Source: Svornostia abyssi (GTDB lineage: Bacteria; Actinomycetota; Thermoleophilia; Solirubrobacterales; Solirubrobacteraceae). Taken from it: a DNA stretch of 64,000 bases. Below, in pieces: positions 23,971 through 33,181 of the stretch. The number at the start of each line of letters is the position of its first letter. Position 1 is the stretch's first letter. Location of the stretch: NCBI GenBank assembly GCA_024666565.1, contig CP088295.1, positions 2,976,001 to 3,040,000 of the forward strand, given 5' to 3'. Both the position numbers and the translations under genes were made by a program. The notes beneath the pieces were generated by a model. The model was given only the letters and a program-made list of their open reading frames with translations, had not been told where the DNA came from and ran no database searches.

Positions 23971-26019
23971 ATGCGCCGCGTGCTCCCCGTCGTCGTCCTC
24001 CTGGCGCTCCTCGGTGGCGCCGCACCCGCCGTCGCGGCGCCGCAGCCGGAGGTGCGCGTGTTCGTCGGCGCGAAGATCCCGGCCGAGGAGCTCCGGGGCG
24101 TCCGCGTCACCGCCGCAGGCAAGGGCGTGATCCTCCGCGTCGCCCCCGGCAAGGACCGTGCGACCGGCAAGGTCACCACGGTCGGGACGTTCACCCCGAA
24201 CCCCGCCCAGCTCACCGCCATCCGCGCCGCTGCGAAGGGCGTGTACGCCAACGCGAAGGTCACGGTGCCCAAGGCCCGCGGCGAGATGTACGCGGCCGTC
24301 ACCGTGAAGATCGGTACGAAGGAGCGCACCGCGCTGGGTCTGCACGGCATCTCGCCGCAGATGAAGGCGCTGCTGGACGCGCTCAACGTCGCCCTCCCGC
24401 CCGACCGCGTCCTGCCTGTGCCGGAGGGCCTCGTGGCGACGGCGGCCGACTCGCCGCCCGGCGCCAAGTGCCCGCCGGGGGAGACCGCCACCACCGCGTC
24501 GCGTGAGGTCTCGCTGAAGGACGCGGCGAAGGCCGGCATGGTCAAGCTCACGAGCAAGGGCAAGATCAGCGGCGACGGCGTGAAGGTCGAAGGCACGTGG
24601 AAGCCGATCAAGGCCCCGGTGAAGCTGCGCGTCAACATCGAGTTCGTCGACAGCGGGCCGTCGCCGACCGCGCCGACCCCGGCATCCGTCGCCGGCCAGA
24701 TCGAGGGCCAGCTCAACGGCAAGCTGACCTACAAGGGCCAGCCGATCAAGGTCGACGTGGTCGCCAAGCGCCGCTCCACCACGGACGCCCCGACGCCGTG
24801 CTTCCACCAGATCTACTTCTACCCCGACAACGGGGTGCGCGACTACGTCGACGGGCTCGACGGGCTCACGAACCCGCAGCCGCAGGGCGGCCAGTGGAAC
24901 TACGGCGGCGCCAACGACGCCGTCACGTGGGCCCACGAGACCATGCACCTCGCGGGCCTCAACGACCAGTACCGCGACTTCTTCCAGGTCGGGGGCAAGG
25001 AGTATCCGGTGCCGTCCTCGGTCAACAGCGAGGACAAGGAGGCGCTGAAGAAGTGGGCCGAGTCGAAGGGCCTGGACGTCAACGCCGGCAAGCTGCACTC
25101 CATCCCGCACAAGGGCCACGAGAACGACCTCATGGGCAGCGCCCAGGGCGGCTTCAACGTCCCGGAGGGATCGCTCGCGAAGATCTGGGCGCTGTCGGCG
25201 AAGACCGTCGACATCCACGGGGAGCCCGGCGACATCCTGCTGAACAAGAACCCCGGCCACCAGAACCTCGGTGTGGGGGCCGCGTTCGACATGAGCGTGA
25301 AGCCCGGCAAGCCCGCGGTGAAGGAGGGCATGGTCGCCTACTGCATCGACCTGCAGGACAAGGGCCCGGCGGAGGGCGACGTGTTCGACGTGCTCGGCAA
25401 CGCCGCCGGGCGCCCCGAACCGGGCATGGCCGAGCTCGCGCGGGTGCTGCAGCACATCGACAGTCTCCAGCAGCGGCTGCTGCAGGAGGTGCCGGGCGCG
25501 CAGCTTGCCGTGTGGCGCGTCACGAACGAGGACGGGACGACGTCGTACTCGTCGACGGCCGACGCGATCCTCGCGGGCGCGCAGATCCCGGCCGGCGTGA
25601 ACTACAACACCCCGCACTTCGAGACCCCGAACCCGGGCGTGCCGGAGACGACGAGCATCACCGACGGGGTCGTCGACCCCGCCGTCGGCACGGACCCGGC
25701 GGTGGCCGCCGAGATCGAGCGGCAGTCCGTCGCGCCGAAGCCCACGCTCACGCGCCTGGCGGTCAGCCCGCGGCGGATCACGAGCGCGACGCGCGTCCTC
25801 ACCCTGACTTTCGAGTTCACGGGCGCCGGGGACCGGGTGCGCGCCCGCGTGTTCAAGCGCGGCCGCCGCAAGGCGCTGCGGACCACGAAGCTCCGCACCG
25901 TCGAGGCGGGCGCCACGAGCGTCGCGCTCGTCGTGCCGAAGCTGTCGCCGGGGTCCTACAGCGTGCGGCTCAGCGGCCGCTTCGGCCAGAAGGCGGTGCG
26001 GTTCACCGTCAGCGGGTGA
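23971..26019 (+). CDS. Secreted zinc metallopeptidase-like protein with a thioester domain
   Basis: A 682-residue secreted protein; the signal peptide is MRRVLPVVVLLALLGGAAPA. Residues about 200-400 look like a zinc peptidase. WAHETMHLAGLNDQY holds HExxH at 322-326 followed by GLND, the metzincin-type third-ligand region. Residues about 435-560 match a thioester (TED) domain: VAYCIDLQ with Cys458 and GAQLAVWRVTNEDGT with Gln511, the Cys-Gln pair that makes an internal thioester in bacterial surface adhesins. The C-terminal ~110 residues are an Ig-like strand domain (TLTFEFTGAGDRVRARVFKR). Combining a peptidase with a covalent-adhesion domain is unusual. Its stop overlaps the stop of the convergent RTX gene by 11 bp. 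Confidence 0.75.
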   Translation: MRRVLPVVVLLALLGGAAPAVAAPQPEVRVFVGAKIPAEELRGVRVTAAGKGVILRVAPGKDRATGKVTTVGTFTPNPAQLTAIRAAAKGVYANAKVTVPKARGEMYAAVTVKIGTKERTALGLHGISPQMKALLDALNVALPPDRVLPVPEGLVATAADSPPGAKCPPGETATTASREVSLKDAAKAGMVKLTSKGKISGDGVKVEGTWKPIKAPVKLRVNIEFVDSGPSPTAPTPASVAGQIEGQLNGKLTYKGQPIKVDVVAKRRSTTDAPTPCFHQIYFYPDNGVRDYVDGLDGLTNPQPQGGQWNYGGANDAVTWAHETMHLAGLNDQYRDFFQVGGKEYPVPSSVNSEDKEALKKWAESKGLDVNAGKLHSIPHKGHENDLMGSAQGGFNVPEGSLAKIWALSAKTVDIHGEPGDILLNKNPGHQNLGVGAAFDMSVKPGKPAVKEGMVAYCIDLQDKGPAEGDVFDVLGNAAGRPEPGMAELARVLQHIDSLQQRLLQEVPGAQLAVWRVTNEDGTTSYSSTADAILAGAQIPAGVNYNTPHFETPNPGVPETTSITDGVVDPAVGTDPAVAAEIERQSVAPKPTLTRLAVSPRRITSATRVLTLTFEFTGAGDRVRARVFKRGRRKALRTTKLRTVEAGATSVALVVPKLSPGSYSVRLSGRFGQKAVRFTVSG

Positions 26020-27520
26020 TCCGCTCGCAGCTGCTGCCCAGCACCTCGTCGTGACGATCGAGGTGCACGGTGTCGAACCCGCTGCCGCAGCGCACGCGGT
26101 CGCGGGCGCCGTCGACGAGGTTGACGGTGTCGTTGCCCGGGCCGGCGTTGACCCGGTCGCGGTTCATGCCGCCCCAGATGCGGTCATTCCCCGGGCCGCC
26201 CTTGATGACGTCCCGGCCGCGGTCGCCGGTGAGGCGGTCGCCGCCCGAGCCGCCGTAGATGCGGTCGTTGCCCTTGCGGCCCGCGATGACGTCCCGCCCG
26301 GGGCCGCCTGAGAGCGCGTCCGCCCCGGCCTGGCCCTCGATGACGTCGTTTCCGGCTTCGCCGAACACCCGGTCGTTGCCCGAGCCGCCGAGCAGCTTGT
26401 CGTCTCCGGCGCGGCCGTAGACCCAGTCCGCGCCGCCCATCGCCATGATCTTCTCGGCCCCGTTCGTGCCGATGATCCGCTGGGGCGCGCGGTTGCCGGT
26501 GACGAGCCGGAGGCCGTCGTAGCCCGGGTCGCGCGGGGGTGCGGCCGCGACGCTGACGACCTCGCAGCCGATCAGCGTGGTGCCCGCGCGGTCCGCGGCA
26601 TCGAGGTAGACGACGTCGGAGCCGGCGCCGCAGTCGATCCGCGCGTCGGCGAGCTCCTCGTGCTCGTCGGCGGTGTAGGCGGCGCCGTCGGACGGGGCCG
26701 GGACGAGGTCGACGGCCTGGATGACGTCCTCGCCGTCCCCGGCGATGAACGTGTCGCGGCCCGGCCCGCCCTCGAGCCGGTCCTGCCCCGTCCCGCCGCG
26801 CATGGTGTCGTTCCCGCGCCCGCCGGCGAGCACGTCGTCGCCGCTGTCCCCGCGCAGAGAGTCCTTGCCGCTGCTCGCGACGATCCGGTCGTTGCCGGGG
26901 CCGCCGCGCAGGAGGTCGCTGCCGCTGCCGCCGAGGATCTCGTCGTCGCCTCCGTCGCCCCACAGGCGGTCGGTCGCGTTGCCGCCGGAGATCCAGTCGT
27001 CCCCGGCGCCGCCGCGGGCGCGGTCATGGCCGAACTCCATCGAGATCCGGTCGCGGCCGTCGTCGCCGCGGGCGCGGTCGTTCCCCGGTCCGGCGCGGAT
27101 GACGTCGTCGTCCGCGCCGCCGCGCAGGCGGTCGTCGCCGGTGCCGCCGGACAGCAGGTCGTCGCCGTGACCGCCCCAGATGCGGTCGTCGGCGGACTCG
27201 CCGTGCAGGCGGTCGCGCCCGCTGTTGCCGCTCAGCCGGTCGCGGTCTGAGCCGCCGAGCAGGCGGTCGTTGCCCGGGCCGCCGTGCAGGTGGTCGCGTG
27301 AGCGCTGGCCGCGCAGGCTGTCGCTGCCGCCGCGGCCCCACAGCCGGTCGGGGCCGGAGGTGCCGAGCAGCAGGTCGCGCCCCGGGCCGCCGCTCGCCCG
27401 TGCGACGGCGTCGCCGGCCTTCGCGCGCACGACGCGCAGCGCCTCGGCGGTCGCCGTCGAGGCGGTGACGGCGAGCACGGAGACGAGGGCGACGGCGACG
27501 ACGGCGAGGGCGCGGGGCAC
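26009..27520 (-). CDS. Secreted RTX (hemolysin-type calcium-binding repeat) protein
   Basis: A 503-residue exported protein (signal MPRALAVVAVALVSVLAVTA) built mainly from RTX nonapeptides of GGxGxDxLx type. The first block covers about residues 45-265 (for example GGTGDDRLRGGADDDVIRAG). A non-repeat spacer of about 90 residues holds two cysteines (RIDCGAGSDVVYL and TLIGCEVV). The second block covers about 355-485 (GGSGNDRVFGEAGNDVIEGQ). RTX repeats bind calcium and fold into a beta roll outside the cell. No catalytic domain is visible and no type I secretion genes are nearby; the Sec-type signal suggests the general export route. It is convergent with the metallopeptidase gene. Confidence 0.9.
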   Translation of the reverse strand: MPRALAVVAVALVSVLAVTASTATAEALRVVRAKAGDAVARASGGPGRDLLLGTSGPDRLWGRGGSDSLRGQRSRDHLHGGPGNDRLLGGSDRDRLSGNSGRDRLHGESADDRIWGGHGDDLLSGGTGDDRLRGGADDDVIRAGPGNDRARGDDGRDRISMEFGHDRARGGAGDDWISGGNATDRLWGDGGDDEILGGSGSDLLRGGPGNDRIVASSGKDSLRGDSGDDVLAGGRGNDTMRGGTGQDRLEGGPGRDTFIAGDGEDVIQAVDLVPAPSDGAAYTADEHEELADARIDCGAGSDVVYLDAADRAGTTLIGCEVVSVAAAPPRDPGYDGLRLVTGNRAPQRIIGTNGAEKIMAMGGADWVYGRAGDDKLLGGSGNDRVFGEAGNDVIEGQAGADALSGGPGRDVIAGRKGNDRIYGGSGGDRLTGDRGRDVIKGGPGNDRIWGGMNRDRVNAGPGNDTVNLVDGARDRVRCGSGFDTVHLDRHDEVLGSSCERITR

Positions 27521-27562
27521 GCTTCTACGTTCGACGATCCCGCGGCGGACTTGAGGGCGGCC

Positions 27563-28639
27563 TCAGTGAGCGGGCGCGTACGCGGCGTCGTGCTCGTGCT
27601 GGCGGAAGAAGTCCACGAACGTCCCGACGTACGAGCTGAACGGCGGGCAGTGCACCCCGTGGGGCCCGAGCAGCGCGGCGGTGCGGCTGCCGTCGTAGCG
27701 CACGCGGTGGTTGAGGTAGCGCAGCGACTCCGGCGGGACGCCGCCGACGAGGGCGCGGATCGGCTTGACCGAGAGCGCGGCCTCGAGGCTCGGCATCCAC
27801 GTGGGCAGCTTCGGCGGGCGGCCCGCGTAGACCTCGGCGAGCAGTTCGACGAGCGACGCGGCGGAGAGCGGCTGCTGGTCGACGAGCTGCAGCGTCTCGC
27901 CCTCGGTCTCCGGGAGCCTGGACCCGACGGCGAGCGCGTCGATGATGAAGTCGACCGGCACGGCGTTGAACGGCGCGTCGGCGCGACCCATCTTCATGAG
28001 CGGCATCCCGTAGCGGGCGAACGCGCTGATGGCGCGCAGGATGAAGTACGGGCCGTCGAACTTCTGCGTCTCGCCGGTGCGCGAGTCGCCGACGACGATG
28101 CCGGGGCGGAAGACGGTCGTCGGCACGCGATCCATCGAGTTGCGCACCACGACCTCGGCGGCGTACTTCGTGGACTCGTAGAAGTTCTTGAACTCCTGGC
28201 CCTGCTCCAGTTCGGATTCGAGCACGAGGCCGGTGCGCAGCCCCGCCACGTAACACGTCGAGACGTAGTTGTGGCGGTGCAGGTCGGTGCACGCCTCGCA
28301 GAACGCGACGACGTGCTTCGTGCCCTCGACGTTGACCCTGCGCGCGATCTCCTCGCCCACGGCGAGGTCGTAGACGGCGGCGAGGTGGAAGACGTCACGG
28401 ACCTCGCCGGCGAGCGCGTCGTAGCGGTCGGCGGACAGGCCGAGCTTCGGGTCGGTGATGTCGCCCTCGAGGATCTCGATGCGGTCACCGCCCGGCAGTC
28501 CGGTGGCGACCTCGCGGGCCCGCCCGGCCAACCGGGGCTCGACGAGCGCGACGACGCGCAGCTCGGGGTCGTCGTCGAGCAGGCGCGCGACGAGGCGCGT
28601 CCCGATGAAGCCGGGGAACCCGGTCAGCAGTGTGGTCAC
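27563..28639 (-). CDS. Extended SDR reductase (fatty acyl-CoA reductase/male-sterility-like)
   Basis: Starts with GTG at 28639 and has 358 residues. MTTLLTGFPGFIGTRLVARL is the Rossmann TGxxGFxG motif. IEILEGDITDPKLGLS, DVFHLAAVYDLAVGEEIARR and VNVEGTKHVVAFCE are typical of NAD-binding type 4 (male sterility/FAR) domains. The active site is FYESTKYAAEVVV (YxxxK), then TVFRPGIVVGDSRTGET. Such enzymes act on acyl-CoA/aldehyde or long-chain alcohol substrates. It is divergent from the GntR-GMC oxidoreductase operon and shares its control region, so both probably belong to one lipid/alcohol pathway. Confidence 0.85.
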   Translation of the reverse strand: MTTLLTGFPGFIGTRLVARLLDDDPELRVVALVEPRLAGRAREVATGLPGGDRIEILEGDITDPKLGLSADRYDALAGEVRDVFHLAAVYDLAVGEEIARRVNVEGTKHVVAFCEACTDLHRHNYVSTCYVAGLRTGLVLESELEQGQEFKNFYESTKYAAEVVVRNSMDRVPTTVFRPGIVVGDSRTGETQKFDGPYFILRAISAFARYGMPLMKMGRADAPFNAVPVDFIIDALAVGSRLPETEGETLQLVDQQPLSAASLVELLAEVYAGRPPKLPTWMPSLEAALSVKPIRALVGGVPPESLRYLNHRVRYDGSRTAALLGPHGVHCPPFSSYVGTFVDFFRQHEHDAAYAPAH

Positions 28640-28737
28640 GTCAATGGGCCTTTCGCGGAATCGCTCGGCCCCAGGACAGAACGGGGGACCGCAGCACCGG
28701 CGGAGCGTAATGGGCCGTGCGACGCGGTGGTAGGAAG

Positions 28738-28752
28738 AGAGTTCAGAACTCT
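28738..28752. promoter_or_regulatory. Perfect palindromic operator (site 1) for the GntR regulator
   Basis: agagttcagaactct is a perfect 15-bp palindrome around a central A, 22 nt before the gntR start and 99 nt before the divergent SDR start. A second near-identical site lies 39 bp away inside the gntR start. Paired sites near a GntR gene suggest autoregulation and control of both divergent units. Confidence 0.6.
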
Positions 28753-28773
28753 GTGCTACTGTGACCAACCTCC

Positions 28774-29470
28774 ATGAGTGTTCCGAACTCTGGCCTCGTC
28801 TCGGACCGTGTGTTCGACGACCTCCTGCGGCGCGTCCTGCACGGCGACTACCTGGCCGGGCAGCGCCTGCCGACGCAGCGCGAGCTCGCGGCGCAGCAGG
28901 GCGTGACGCTCTCCTCCCTGCGGGAGGCGCTCAAGCGCCTGGAGCAGATGGGCCTGCTCGACGTCCGCCACGGTGACGCCACCTACGTCCGCGACTGGCG
29001 CGAGCACGGCACGCTCGACGTCCTGGGGCACCTGCTGCTCGCCGAAGGCCGGCTCGACGCCGACGTCCTGCGCGACGTCCTCGAGGCCCGCTCGCTCACC
29101 CTGCGTGAGATCGCCGGCCTCGCGGCCACCCGCGGCGATGCGAACGACGACCGCCTGCTCGGCCGCCTGGCCGACGATGTCGCTGCGGCCGCGGACATGG
29201 CACAGGCGACGGCGGCCGACTACGCGTTCTTCGCCGCGCTGGCCAAGGCCTCGCGCAACATCGTCTTCGTCCTCCTGCTCAACGCGATCGGCGACGTCTA
29301 TCTGCCGCAGGCCCCGGCCGTGCCGGTCGCGGCCGAGCACGCGGAGCTCGCGCCGCTCTACGCCCAGGTGGCGGGGGGCCGTCGCCGCGGGGGACGCCAC
29401 CGCGGCGCGGCGGACTGCCTGGGAGCTGGCCGAGCGCCAGCGCCGCAGCGTCCTGGAGCTGCTCGGATGA
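28774..29470 (+). CDS. GntR-family (FadR subfamily) transcriptional regulator (one-base frameshift)
   Basis: The N-terminal winged helix is RVFDDLLRRVLHGDYLAGQR, LPTQRELAAQQGVTLSSLRE, ALKRLEQMGLLDVRHGDATY. A helical FCD-type domain follows (DVLRDVLEARSLTLREIAGL). The frame breaks in a six-G run (29373-29378). Removing one G gives LYAQVAGAVAAGDATAARRT, then WELAERQRRSVLELLG and a stop TGA at 29468-29470, which overlaps the next ATG as ATGA. Restored length is about 231 residues, normal for the family. FadR-type regulators commonly sense acyl or organic-acid ligands. Two matching palindromes at its own start point to autoregulation. Confidence 0.87.
28777..28791. promoter_or_regulatory. Near-palindromic operator (site 2) inside the gntR 5' end
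   Basis: agtgttccgaactct matches site 1 (agagttcagaactct) at 13 of 15 positions. It starts one base after the ATG codon of gntR (28774), so a bound repressor would block transcription through the start. Centre-to-centre spacing to site 1 is 39 bp, just under four helical turns. Confidence 0.55.
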
Positions 29471-29892
29471 ACGCGCTGAGCGGCCGGGAGGCCTCGATCG
29501 CCGCCTGTCTGTGCGACACCGTCGTGGCGGGCGGAGCGAATGACGCGCTGCCACCGGTCGCGCGCACGGACGCGATCGCCGCGCTCGACGCGACCCTGGC
29601 CAGCGGGCCGGCGTTCACCCGTGTCGGCCTCCGGGCGCTGCTGCTCGCCCTGGAGCTCGTGCCCGTCGCCCTGGGTGAGCGCGCACGGATGCGCCGCCTC
29701 GCACCGGCGCGCCGCACCGCCGTGCTCGCCCGGCTGCGCCGCGGACCGCTCGGAGGGGCGTTGCAGGCACTCGACGCACTCCTCGCGTTCTCGTACTTCG
29801 GCGACGCCGAGGTCATGCGCCGCCTGGGCTACGACGCCGAGGCGAACGCCGCCCGCGGGCGGGCGCTGCGCGACGCGGAGGGACGCTGGTGA
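29467..29892 (+). CDS. Small helical protein, likely partner of the GMC oxidoreductase
   Basis: A 141-residue protein with no signal peptide. It overlaps both neighbours (ATGA with gntR, GTGA with the oxidoreductase), so it is translationally tied to them. It is helical, beginning MNALSGREASIAACLCDTVV and ending FSYFGDAEVMRRLGYDAEAN. The GREASIAACLCDTV.P start and the FSYFGD.EVMRRLGYD end recall small proteins placed before long-chain-alcohol/GMC oxidoreductases and gluconate-dehydrogenase small subunits. No catalytic residues are visible, and the assignment is by context. Confidence 0.7.
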   Translation: MNALSGREASIAACLCDTVVAGGANDALPPVARTDAIAALDATLASGPAFTRVGLRALLLALELVPVALGERARMRRLAPARRTAVLARLRRGPLGGALQALDALLAFSYFGDAEVMRRLGYDAEANAARGRALRDAEGRW

Positions 29893-31385
29893 GAACGACC
29901 GGCGAGATCATCCGCGGTGAGGGCCTGACCTCCGAGCGGATCGTCACCGTCGACGCGTGCGTCGTCGGGACGGGCGCGGGCGGCGCGCCCGTGGCAGCCG
30001 AGCTCGCCGAGGCGGGGCTGCGGGTCGCGATGCTCGAGGAGGGCGCCTGGCACGACGCGGACACGTTCACGGCACGCCCGCGCGACATGGCCGCGCGGCT
30101 CTACCGCGACGGCGGCCAGAGCGCGACGATCGGCGACCCGCCCATCGTGCTGCCCACCGGCCGCGGCGTCGGCGGCACGACGCTCATCAACAGCGGCACG
30201 TGCTTCCGGACCCCGGCGCACGTGCTCGAGCGGTGGCGCACGCGAGATGGCCTGGCCGAGCTCACCGAGGACGAGCTGGCGCCGGTGTTCGACGACGTCG
30301 AGGAGACGATCGGCGTCGCCGAGGTGCCGGCCGAGCTGGCGGGGGAGAACGCGGCGATCGTTCGCCGCGGGGTCGAGGCGCTCGGGTTCTCCGGCGGCTA
30401 CCTGCGGCGCAACGCGCGCGGCTGCGTCGGCTCCGGGGTGTGCGCGTTCGGCTGCCCGGCGGGTGCCAAGCAGCACACGGGTGTCACCTTCGTCCCGCGG
30501 GCGTGGGACGCCGGGGCGGTGCTCTTCACGGGCGCGCGGGTCCGTGACCTCGTGCGCCGGGGCGACCGGATCACCGAGGTGGTGGCCGCGACGACGGGCG
30601 GGGGCACGCTGCGCGTGCGCGCCGACGTCGTCGTGATCGCCTGTGGGGCCGTCGGCTCACCGCTGCTGCTGCGGCGCAACGGGCTGGGCACCGCGTCCGG
30701 CCAGCTGGGGCGCAACCTGTCGATCCACCCGGCGAGCGCGGCGCGGGCGCGGATGGACCACGAGGTGCGGATGTGGGAAGGCGTCCCGCAGTCCTACTAC
30801 GTCGACGAATGGGCGGCCGACGGGATCATGCTCGAGGGGATCGCCGCCCCGCCCGACCAGGCGGCGATCAGCACGCCGCGGACCGGGACCGAACTGCGCG
30901 ACCTCATGCTCGATGTGGGCCGGACCGCGACGTTCGGCGTGATGGTCACCGACGAGGGGCGCGGCGCGATCCACCGCCTGCTCGGACAGCCGGTGCTGCG
31001 GTACGACCTGCACCGTGACGACGCCGCCCGCTTCCAGCGCGGGTTCGTGCGCCTGGCGGAGATCTTCTTCGCCGCGGGCGCCCGGGAGGTCATGGTCCCG
31101 GTCGACGGCGTGCCGGTGCTGCGCGACGGCGACGTCGAGCCGCTGCGCGCCGCGCGGGTGCGCCCGCGCGACCTCAAGCTCATGGCGTTCCACCCGCTCG
31201 GCACGGCGCGCGCCGGGGCCGACCCGGCACGGTCGGTCGTCGACGGCGACCTGCGCGTCCACGGCCTGGCGAACCTGCACGTGGCCGACGGCAGCGTCGT
31301 CCCGTCGTCGCCCGGCGTGAACCCGCAGCTGACGATCATGGCGCTCGCGACGCGGGCGGCCCGCCGCATCGCAGCACGGGGCTGA
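29889..31385 (+). CDS. GMC-family FAD oxidoreductase (long-chain alcohol/sterol type)
   Basis: A 498-residue flavoenzyme. The ADP-binding fold is ACVVGTGAGGAPVAAELAEA, then GVGGTTLINSGTCFRTP (FAD-binding GMC block). A cysteine-rich insert, CVGSGVCAFGCPAGAKQHTG, is typical of bacterial long-chain alcohol or cholesterol-oxidase-like members. The C-terminal GMC motif reads MAFHPLGTARAGADP with the active-site His, then ADGSVVPSSPGVNPQLTIMA. It oxidises an alcohol with FAD and passes electrons to oxygen or a carrier. Operon with gntR and a small partner, divergent from an acyl-reductase-like SDR, so a fatty alcohol/aldehyde substrate is plausible. Confidence 0.87.
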   Translation: MRTTGEIIRGEGLTSERIVTVDACVVGTGAGGAPVAAELAEAGLRVAMLEEGAWHDADTFTARPRDMAARLYRDGGQSATIGDPPIVLPTGRGVGGTTLINSGTCFRTPAHVLERWRTRDGLAELTEDELAPVFDDVEETIGVAEVPAELAGENAAIVRRGVEALGFSGGYLRRNARGCVGSGVCAFGCPAGAKQHTGVTFVPRAWDAGAVLFTGARVRDLVRRGDRITEVVAATTGGGTLRVRADVVVIACGAVGSPLLLRRNGLGTASGQLGRNLSIHPASAARARMDHEVRMWEGVPQSYYVDEWAADGIMLEGIAAPPDQAAISTPRTGTELRDLMLDVGRTATFGVMVTDEGRGAIHRLLGQPVLRYDLHRDDAARFQRGFVRLAEIFFAAGAREVMVPVDGVPVLRDGDVEPLRAARVRPRDLKLMAFHPLGTARAGADPARSVVDGDLRVHGLANLHVADGSVVPSSPGVNPQLTIMALATRAARRIAARG

Positions 31386-31410
31386 CCCCGCCGTTTGGCA
31401 GACTGGACGG

Positions 31411-33100
31411 GTGCTCGAACGCGCCACCGCCCTGAGGTCCCTGGCGGCCGACCGTTTCGATGTCGTCGTCGTCGGCGGCGGCATCACCGGCGCCGGGGTC
31501 GCGCTCGACGCCGCGTCGCGCGGGTACAGCGTGGCGCTCGTCGAGAAGGCCGACTTCGCGTCCGGGACGTCGAGCCGGTCGAGCAAGCTCGTCCACGGCG
31601 GGCTGCGGTATCTGCAGAACTTCGATCTCGGGCTCGTGCGCGAGGCGCTCGTCGAGCGCCAGCTCATGGTGGCGCTCGCGCCGCACCTCGTCACGCCGCT
31701 GCCGCTCGTCATCGCCGCGTTCGACGGCAAGGCGCCCGATCGCGTCATGGGCGCGGGGCTGAACCTCTACGACGTCATGACCTTCGAACGGCGCCCGGGC
31801 CGCCTCGCGCGCCGGCTGGGACGCCCCGGTCGCGGCGAGGCGCTGCAGGCGCCATCGAGCTGGAGCCCGGATCGCCATCGCTCGATCACCGGCGAGGAGG
31901 TCGTTGACCACGTGCCGGCGCTCGGCCCGCGTGAGCCGACCGGCGGCTACCTGTTCTACGACTGCCAGACCGACGACAGCCGGCTGGTCCTCACCGTCCT
32001 GGCCGAGGCCGAGCGCTACGGCGCGGTGTTCGCCAACCGCGTCGAGGTGCTCGAGCTCGTCGAGGAGGCGGGCCGCGCGGTCGGGGTGAAGGTCCGCGAC
32101 CAGGTCGGCGGCGGCGAGTTCGACGTGCTCGCCGACAACGTCATCAACGCCACCGGGGTGTGGGCGGACCGGCTGCGCCCGGAGGAGCTGCACGACGAGG
32201 CCGAGGTGCCGCGCATCAGCCCGAGCCGGGGCACGCACGTGACGTTCCGCCACGAGGACATCCCGCTGGTCTCCGGCGCCATCGTCCCCGTCGGCGACGG
32301 CCGGTTCCTGTTCGCGCTGCCGTGGCAGGGGCGCACGCTCATCGGCACGACCGACACGGACTACGAGGGCGACCTCGACCACATCGCGCCCGCCGACGAC
32401 GACCTCGAGTACATCCTCGAGGCGACGAACGCGTTCTTCGGCACCGATCTCGAGGTCGGGGACATGACCGGCGCCTACGCGGGCGTCCGGCCGCTCATCT
32501 CCACCGGCGACCCGCGCAAGTCCGTCGACATCAGCCGCAAGGCCGAGCTGTACGAGACCTCGTCCGGCATGGTCACGATCACCGGCGGCAAGCTCACGAC
32601 GTGGCGCCGCATGGCGAAGATGACCGTCGACCGCCTCGTGGAGCGCGACGCGCTGGACGCGCCGTGCCGCACGCACGAGATCCCGCTCGGGGAAGCCGTC
32701 GATCCGGCGGAGCTCCCGCGTGTGGAGGGCGTCCCCGAGGCGTCGTACGCGGCGCTCGCCGCGCGGTACGGGCACACCGCGCACGACGTGCTCGCCGTCG
32801 CCGCCGAGCGCGGGGAGCTGGCCCAGCCGATCGTTGACGGCCTGCCGGACCTGCTGGCCGAGGCGGTGTACTCCGCGCGGGCCGAGCAGGCCGGGTCGCT
32901 GGGCGACGTGCTGCTGCGCCGCACGCGCCTGGCGCTGCTGGCCGCGAGGGACGTCGACGCGGCCGCTCCGGCCGCCGAGCGCGTCGCTCGTGCCGTCGCG
33001 GGCGAGCTGGGCTGGGACGACGCCCGGATCGCCGCCGAGCTGCAGGCATGGGGGGCGGGAGGCCGCCCTCGAGGGCATCGGCCTGCAACCCACGCCGTAA
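31411..33100 (+). CDS. glpD: Glycerol-3-phosphate dehydrogenase, FAD-dependent (one-base frameshift near 3' end)
   Basis: Starts with GTG at 31411. The FAD site is FDVVVVGGGITGAGVALDAA, followed by ASGTSSRSSKLVHGGLRYLQ (a GlpD signature), YLFYDCQTDDSRLVL, NATGVWADRL, GTHVTFRHEDIPL, FALPWQGRTLIGTTDTDYEG, GAYAGVRPLISTGDPRKSV and TITGGKLTTWRRMA. The C-terminal helical domain includes SLGDVLLRRTRLALL. A six-G run (33050-33055) breaks the last ~17 codons. Removing one G gives QAWGREAALEGIGLQPTP and a TAA at 33098. The enzyme oxidises glycerol-3-phosphate to DHAP at the membrane. It follows the GMC gene by 25 nt, possibly in the same transcript. Confidence 0.93.
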
Positions 33101-33181
33101 CTTTGCCCGTCCGTCCCGGTTGAAGTCCCGGAGACGAGCTGTCACCGCTGTCCCCAACGCCTTGGAGCCGTACGAGACCCC

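Noticed and set aside
26009..27520. Dense short repeats that could be taken for a CRISPR or satellite array
   Set aside because: They are RTX nonapeptide codons inside one open frame; there are no constant repeats with unique spacers.
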